Shown here: positions 60,453 to 64,000 of the stretch, in pieces
Numbering within the stretch: the first letter of the stretch is position 1
How the letters are laid out: the number at the start of each line of letters is the position of its first letter
Assembly: GCA_016291495.1 (NCBI GenBank)
Contig: JAEEXI010000003.1
Coordinates: 62,001 to 126,000, forward strand
Length of the DNA stretch: 64,000 bases
From: Prevotella sp.
Lineage (GTDB): Bacteria > Bacteroidota > Bacteroidia > Bacteroidales > Bacteroidaceae
Reading direction: 5' to 3'
The notes under the pieces: model-generated
The model's database searches: none
Told to the model about the DNA's origin: nothing
The model's input: only the letters and a program-made list of their open reading frames with translations
Translations under genes and position numbers: made by a program

Positions 60453-61025
60453 TTAGAATTCATAACCGAGTTTCAGTCCGAAGTAACTATACGTCGTCTT
60501 CGAATTGGTCCAGTCGGTAAAGTTCGTAAGGGTATAGGTAATACCTATCAAGAAGTTGTTGCGCAACCCGCCGAAGCTGTAGCCCACGGTAGGACTGAAC
60601 ATGAAACCTTCGTTGGTGATGCCACCGATGTTGACCGACCAGAACGGTACGCCATCACGATCGTAGGCTGACAGGAGGTTTCCGCGGACATTGGCAAAGA
60701 TGGGAACACCGAACTTGTTGTCCGTTCCTCGAACCTCAGCATTGTGTACATACATCTTTCCACCCAAGCCGGCACCCACACGGATAAACTCGCTGAAGCG
60801 GTAACCTGCAGTGGCGGTCACTTCCACATACTGCATATTGGTACGTCCTGACATGATACTGCTGCCACCGTCGGTTTCAACAGCGAACCAGAAGCCCTGC
60901 TCCTGTCTGGTGAAGTCTGTATAGGCCCTCTGTTTGGGCTTCTCGGGCAGTTGCACGTCACGATACTGCGCACTGGCAGGCAAGATGGCCGCCACAAGCA
61001 GAATGGTCATTAATATCTTTTTCAT
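60453..61025 (-). CDS. Outer-membrane beta-barrel-like protein
   Basis: This 190-aa protein has signal peptide MKKILMTILLVAAILPASAQ, about eight amphipathic beta strands (VEVTATAGYRFSEFIRVGAG, FWSVNIGGITNEGFMFSP) and a C-terminal aromatic (YFGLKLGYEF), matching small outer-membrane barrels that BamA inserts. It is probably the membrane partner of the secreted proteins in this operon. Confidence 0.78.
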   Translation of the reverse strand: MKKILMTILLVAAILPASAQYRDVQLPEKPKQRAYTDFTRQEQGFWFAVETDGGSSIMSGRTNMQYVEVTATAGYRFSEFIRVGAGLGGKMYVHNAEVRGTDNKFGVPIFANVRGNLLSAYDRDGVPFWSVNIGGITNEGFMFSPTVGYSFGGLRNNFLIGITYTLTNFTDWTNSKTTYSYFGLKLGYEF

Positions 61026-61048
61026 CTTCTTTCTTTTTAAGGTTTAAC

Positions 61049-61513
61049 TTAGAATCCTGCAGACAGCGAGCGTACAATACCGGCCTTCTCCAGTTCCTTG
61101 CGCAGAGCGGTCTTGTCGATCTGCAGGATGGCACCGCACTTGTAGCCCTTGTTGGTCTTCACCCTTTCGTATGAGCCGCTGACGACGGAAGCGTAACGGA
61201 GGCATGGTCCGTCAGCAGCAAAAAACTCCTCACAGAAAGCCGCATTGTCCGTCTCAGCAGTGGGCGACGCCATTGCCGGCTGACGGGCTCCGCTGGCATT
61301 ACCGGAACAGCCTTGGAACACGATGCCGTGTACGGCGGCACGCTTCAAATCTGCATCGGTAGCCTTCTTGCTATATACAAAAACCTTCACCAAGACAGTT
61401 CCTTCTGTACCTGATCCTGCACCCGTGATATCATATTGGGGCATCTTATCCTTCGCCATCGCTCCTGCGCACAGGAACATCAACAGCGATAAAATTGTCA
61501 GTGTTCTTTTCAT
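61049..61513 (-). CDS. Secreted protein of unknown function (154 aa)
   Basis: The protein has signal peptide MKRTLTILSLLMFLCAGAMA and an alpha/beta domain with GTVLVKVFVYSKKATDADLKRAAVHGIVFQG, again resembling LPP20-like folds. Two Cys residues (QGCSGN, FCEEF) could form a disulphide. I do not recognise the family. It is preceded by a 92-nt gap containing a heptamer repeat. Confidence 0.6.
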   Translation of the reverse strand: MKRTLTILSLLMFLCAGAMAKDKMPQYDITGAGSGTEGTVLVKVFVYSKKATDADLKRAAVHGIVFQGCSGNASGARQPAMASPTAETDNAAFCEEFFAADGPCLRYASVVSGSYERVKTNKGYKCGAILQIDKTALRKELEKAGIVRSLSAGF

Positions 61514-61572
61514 AATAATACTTATCGTTTGTAATTAATTAAAGTTTCGTATGTTTCACATTCTCTACTTTT

Positions 61573-61608
61573 AGAGGTAAGAGGTAAGTGGTGAGAGGTG
61601 AGAGATTA
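61573..61608 (-). repeat. GAGGTAA heptamer repeat in the operon
   Basis: Five units GAGGTAA, GAGGTAA, GTGGTGA, GAGGTGA, GAGATTA in 7-nt register reach the stop codon of the 406-aa gene. This is the only clear heptamer repeat in the right half of the window. Confidence 0.85.
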
Positions 61609-62826
61609 CTTGTTCATTTCCTTGATGAGCATACCCTTGACGAAGTCCTTGCCACTGACCTTGCGGAAGGTGGTGAAACCAAGGTTGGCACCCTGCGCAC
61701 CTTCTTCCTCAGCCATAAAGCGGTTGTCCCAGATGAGACTGGGGATAGGCTCGATAACACCTACACGCTCGTACTTGTGAGAACCGTTCTCCAGTTCAAT
61801 CACCTCAAGCACCTCATACTTCGACTTGCTGTTCACACCCTCCTTCATACCAATATAGGCGGTGAGAGGCTCTACGGAAGCCAACGGAGTCTTGATACGG
61901 AACTCCTCGTATTCGTGCTGCAGGTCAACCACATTCTCGTCGATAGCACGCTGACAGGCCTTGCGGACCATCACGATAGGCTCGTCCTCCTTGATACCGA
62001 GGAAGGAGGTCTTACTACCGGAGCTCTCTACCTTACCCACATATTTCAGGGTGTACTTGCCACGACCGTTCTCAAAGTTCTGGCGCTTCGTATCGTCGGG
62101 CTGGGAAGCATACTGCTCCTGATAGAACAAGCCAGCCTGTTCGTCGTTCCACTCCAACTTATAGAGGAAGGTATTGATCTTCACAGCAAAGCCCTTGAAA
62201 CTCTCAGCGATATCACCCAGGCTGTTACCTAAGTTATTATAGCTGTTACTTCCCGTTGCAATGGAGGCTGCGGCACCCAAAATCTTCAGGAAACCACCAA
62301 CTGCCTTCGAAGCCTTTGCCTTGTCCACATAACGGATATCGTTGACGAGCACGAAGGTATTGCCAATCAGTTCCTCACCGGCATCCTGCAACATCGCCAT
62401 ACCACGGGCAGAACGGGTTGCCAGCTGTTTGTCGAACTCCGTAGCGTTATAAAGACCACGTTCTTTCACCAGTTCCATGTCGCACTGACCTGTGAACCCG
62501 TCACGATTGAACCAACGGCCTACCAGACGGCTGGCCACTTTGTTTCTCTGGAGGAAATCAGTGATGATGGGGTTCTCCTGCTCTTTCTTCGCACCTTCCA
62601 GTTTGGTTGTCATGTTCACCACCTTCACACTCAGGTTGTGGTCGTTGAACTTGTCGGGTACCGGAATCTGCAGGAAGGCTTCCTTGATCTCTTTGGCGAA
62701 CTGCTGATCAGTATGGTTGATCATCAGGGAATAGATAGAACTACGACGGTAGGTCGGCTCGCTATCTTGTGCAAATGCAGTTCCTACGGAGACTGCTAAT
62801 ATACCTAATATAATAAATCGTTTCAT
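61606..62826 (-). CDS. Secreted protein of unknown function (406 aa)
   Basis: The protein has signal peptide MKRFIILGILAVSVGTAFAQ. The N-terminal half (RRSSIYSLMINHTDQQFAKEI, FLQIPVPDKFNDHNLSVKVV) is alpha/beta. A glycine/serine-rich hydrophobic stretch (GGFLKILGAAASIATGS) around residue 190 could be a membrane-associated helix. The C-terminal half is beta-rich. I do not recognise a family; similar proteins occur in Bacteroidales. It is the second gene of the visible operon. Confidence 0.65.
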   Translation of the reverse strand: MKRFIILGILAVSVGTAFAQDSEPTYRRSSIYSLMINHTDQQFAKEIKEAFLQIPVPDKFNDHNLSVKVVNMTTKLEGAKKEQENPIITDFLQRNKVASRLVGRWFNRDGFTGQCDMELVKERGLYNATEFDKQLATRSARGMAMLQDAGEELIGNTFVLVNDIRYVDKAKASKAVGGFLKILGAAASIATGSNSYNNLGNSLGDIAESFKGFAVKINTFLYKLEWNDEQAGLFYQEQYASQPDDTKRQNFENGRGKYTLKYVGKVESSGSKTSFLGIKEDEPIVMVRKACQRAIDENVVDLQHEYEEFRIKTPLASVEPLTAYIGMKEGVNSKSKYEVLEVIELENGSHKYERVGVIEPIPSLIWDNRFMAEEEGAQGANLGFTTFRKVSGKDFVKGMLIKEMNK

Positions 62827-62845
62827 AACTTCTGAGCATTAATAG

Positions 62846-64000
62846 TTAGTAATTCCATTCATCTTCACCAAGTGTCTCGCTTAACGGATAGGACCTGTTC
62901 GTCTTGGTAACTTCCAACAAGAAATTCTTCATTTCCATCTTCGTCAATGGAGCACCACCCTTTGCCTTAATGGCCTCACGGGCTTTGTCCAAATAAACAG
63001 AGGTAATGGGTTCTGAGAACAGCACCTCATCATTGGGATTAATCAGAATACCATAAAAGCCGACTTTCTCCGAGGGTTTTATTTGCTTGATAGTAGCAGG
63101 GTCCGTGTTAGGCTCACAGAGCAATGCCTGATTGAGCAGGTCGTCCTTTGGAGTGAAACCATAGGGAACTACACATGCAATACCGTCCTTGAAATTCAGG
63201 GCATACTTGTAGCCTTTGGAGGCCTCCTGTCCTTTCTCTATATTATAGTTATAGTACATCGAGTCAGCTTTCTGCACCCAGAAGTTTCTGGCATAACGCT
63301 CTGTAGGGAAGACGATATTATAATAGTCTATAGGAATCAACTGGTCGTTGTTAGGAGTAACGGCTCCAAACTTACCGTCTTTCTTGACCATGATGAAATC
63401 GTAAACGTTCTGCCAGACAGACTCATATTCAAAGGGGATGATGGTCTCGCCCGAACGGTTGACGGCACCCCATTTATCGCCTTTCTTCACATTATAAATC
63501 TCTCTGTCGTCTTTCTGCTGGGGAGAATTGAAATCTGAATAGCCGGAAAGACCGGGGATATCATTGTTATCCTCATCAAAAACATCAAGGGTGTTAGAGG
63601 AGTTCTTGGCAATCCATAGGTGGACTAAAGGATGGTGAGCAATAGCTGTATAGCCTTGCCTTAGCGCCTTACCCGATTTGTCAATAAACGACCATGTCGT
63701 TGGAGAGTTTACTGGTGCGATGTCACCCACGAAGTCACCATGCGTCCAGGTAATGTGCTGGTCGGGGGCGCAGGTAAAAGTAGAAACCTGCATGTACTTG
63801 TCTGTTGACAGATCATAATAGCCAGCAATGGTCTCTTTTTCCTTCTTGGAGATCTTGAAATTATAGGTTCTGACCATTTTGTTCTGGGGCATCATCAAAT
63901 AAGTATAGGTACTTTCCTTGATAAGCATTTTACCCGTCCCATCCATCAAGCCATAATTGGAAGCCAATGCCTTGGGAGTATTCAAAGGGTATAGTTCTGA
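62846..64000 (-). CDS. WG-repeat protein (N-terminus outside the window)
   Basis: The frame is open to base 64000, so the start lies beyond the window; a TTG at 63985 is not a convincing start. About 385 residues are visible. WG-type repeats with KWGAVNRSGETIIPFEYESV and DGKFGAVTPNNDQLIPIDYYN mark the KWG/WG beta-propeller-like family, often exposed outside the cytoplasm. It lies 19 nt upstream of the 406-aa gene, so it belongs to the same operon. Confidence 0.72.
   Translation of the reverse strand, partial: SELYPLNTPKALASNYGLMDGTGKMLIKESTYTYLMMPQNKMVRTYNFKISKKEKETIAGYYDLSTDKYMQVSTFTCAPDQHITWTHGDFVGDIAPVNSPTTWSFIDKSGKALRQGYTAIAHHPLVHLWIAKNSSNTLDVFDEDNNDIPGLSGYSDFNSPQQKDDREIYNVKKGDKWGAVNRSGETIIPFEYESVWQNVYDFIMVKKDGKFGAVTPNNDQLIPIDYYNIVFPTERYARNFWVQKADSMYYNYNIEKGQEASKGYKYALNFKDGIACVVPYGFTPKDDLLNQALLCEPNTDPATIKQIKPSEKVGFYGILINPNDEVLFSEPITSVYLDKAREAIKAKGGAPLTKMEMKNFLLEVTKTNRSYPLSETLGEDEWNY

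Overview
The window is a chromosomal segment from a member of the Bacteroidales, most likely Prevotella or a close relative in the Prevotellaceae. Four things point there. The gene order porG–uppS–bamA–ompH matches Porphyromonas gingivalis. Promoters follow the Bacteroidetes pattern, TTG about 20 nt upstream of TAnnTTTG, and few genes show a Shine-Dalgarno site. Several surface proteins end in short type IX secretion (T9SS) sorting signals. BspA-type leucine-rich repeats and C10 (streptopain-like) proteases are abundant. The assignment is inference from these traits; no rRNA is present.

Positions 1-7778 (+ strand) hold an envelope-assembly cluster: the end of a beta-propeller protein, porG, uppS, bamA, three tandem OmpH/Skp chaperones and murI. 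Positions 7775-32137 are housekeeping on both strands: yifB, a DUF3857/transglutaminase protein, a BASS-type transporter, a HAD phosphatase, tRNA-Leu(UAA), a pyrE–SRPBCC–argH–lipoprotein operon, recX–comF, prmC divergent from ribD, argS–RNase H, tRNA-Gln(UUG), a hemD–rnpA–yidD–tyrS string, metK–DUF4271, an M16 peptidase, xerD divergent from aroQ, and an O-methyltransferase. This half is peppered with degenerate 7-nt tandem repeats (GTTTAGA, CCTCTCA, GAGGTAA and similar), both between genes and in frame inside ribD, prmC, argS, the transporter tail and the bamA signal peptide. A separate array of short palindromes lies at 19452-19605.

Positions 32134-57987 (- strand) are the accessory region and the most interesting part: seven very large or cohesin-like secreted proteins. 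Six carry a C-terminal or internal type I dockerin-like calcium-binding module. Five carry cohesin-like beta-sandwich modules, and three end in T9SS sorting signals. They include two C10 cysteine proteases (1559 and 1250 aa), a subtilisin-family protease (1352 aa), a 2660-aa leucine-rich-repeat protein, a 694-aa protein with three cohesin-like modules and a dockerin, and two small cohesin-like proteins. Four of them (51896 down to 36953) form one apparent operon with a good promoter and a terminator. My reading is a cellulosome-like, protease-bearing surface assembly; this is inference from domain architecture and the pairing is untested. An AAA/archaeal-type ATPase gene (52077-53204) sits among them with its own promoter and terminator.

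Positions 58060-64000 (- strand) are an operon of seven secreted proteins of unknown function (a WG-repeat protein, a 406-aa protein, small periplasmic proteins, an outer-membrane-barrel-like protein, a DUF6175-like protein and a 310-aa protein), ending in a strong terminator at 58008-58042. No stretch longer than 300 bases lacks a gene. I saw no insertion sequence, CRISPR array, prophage or replication origin.
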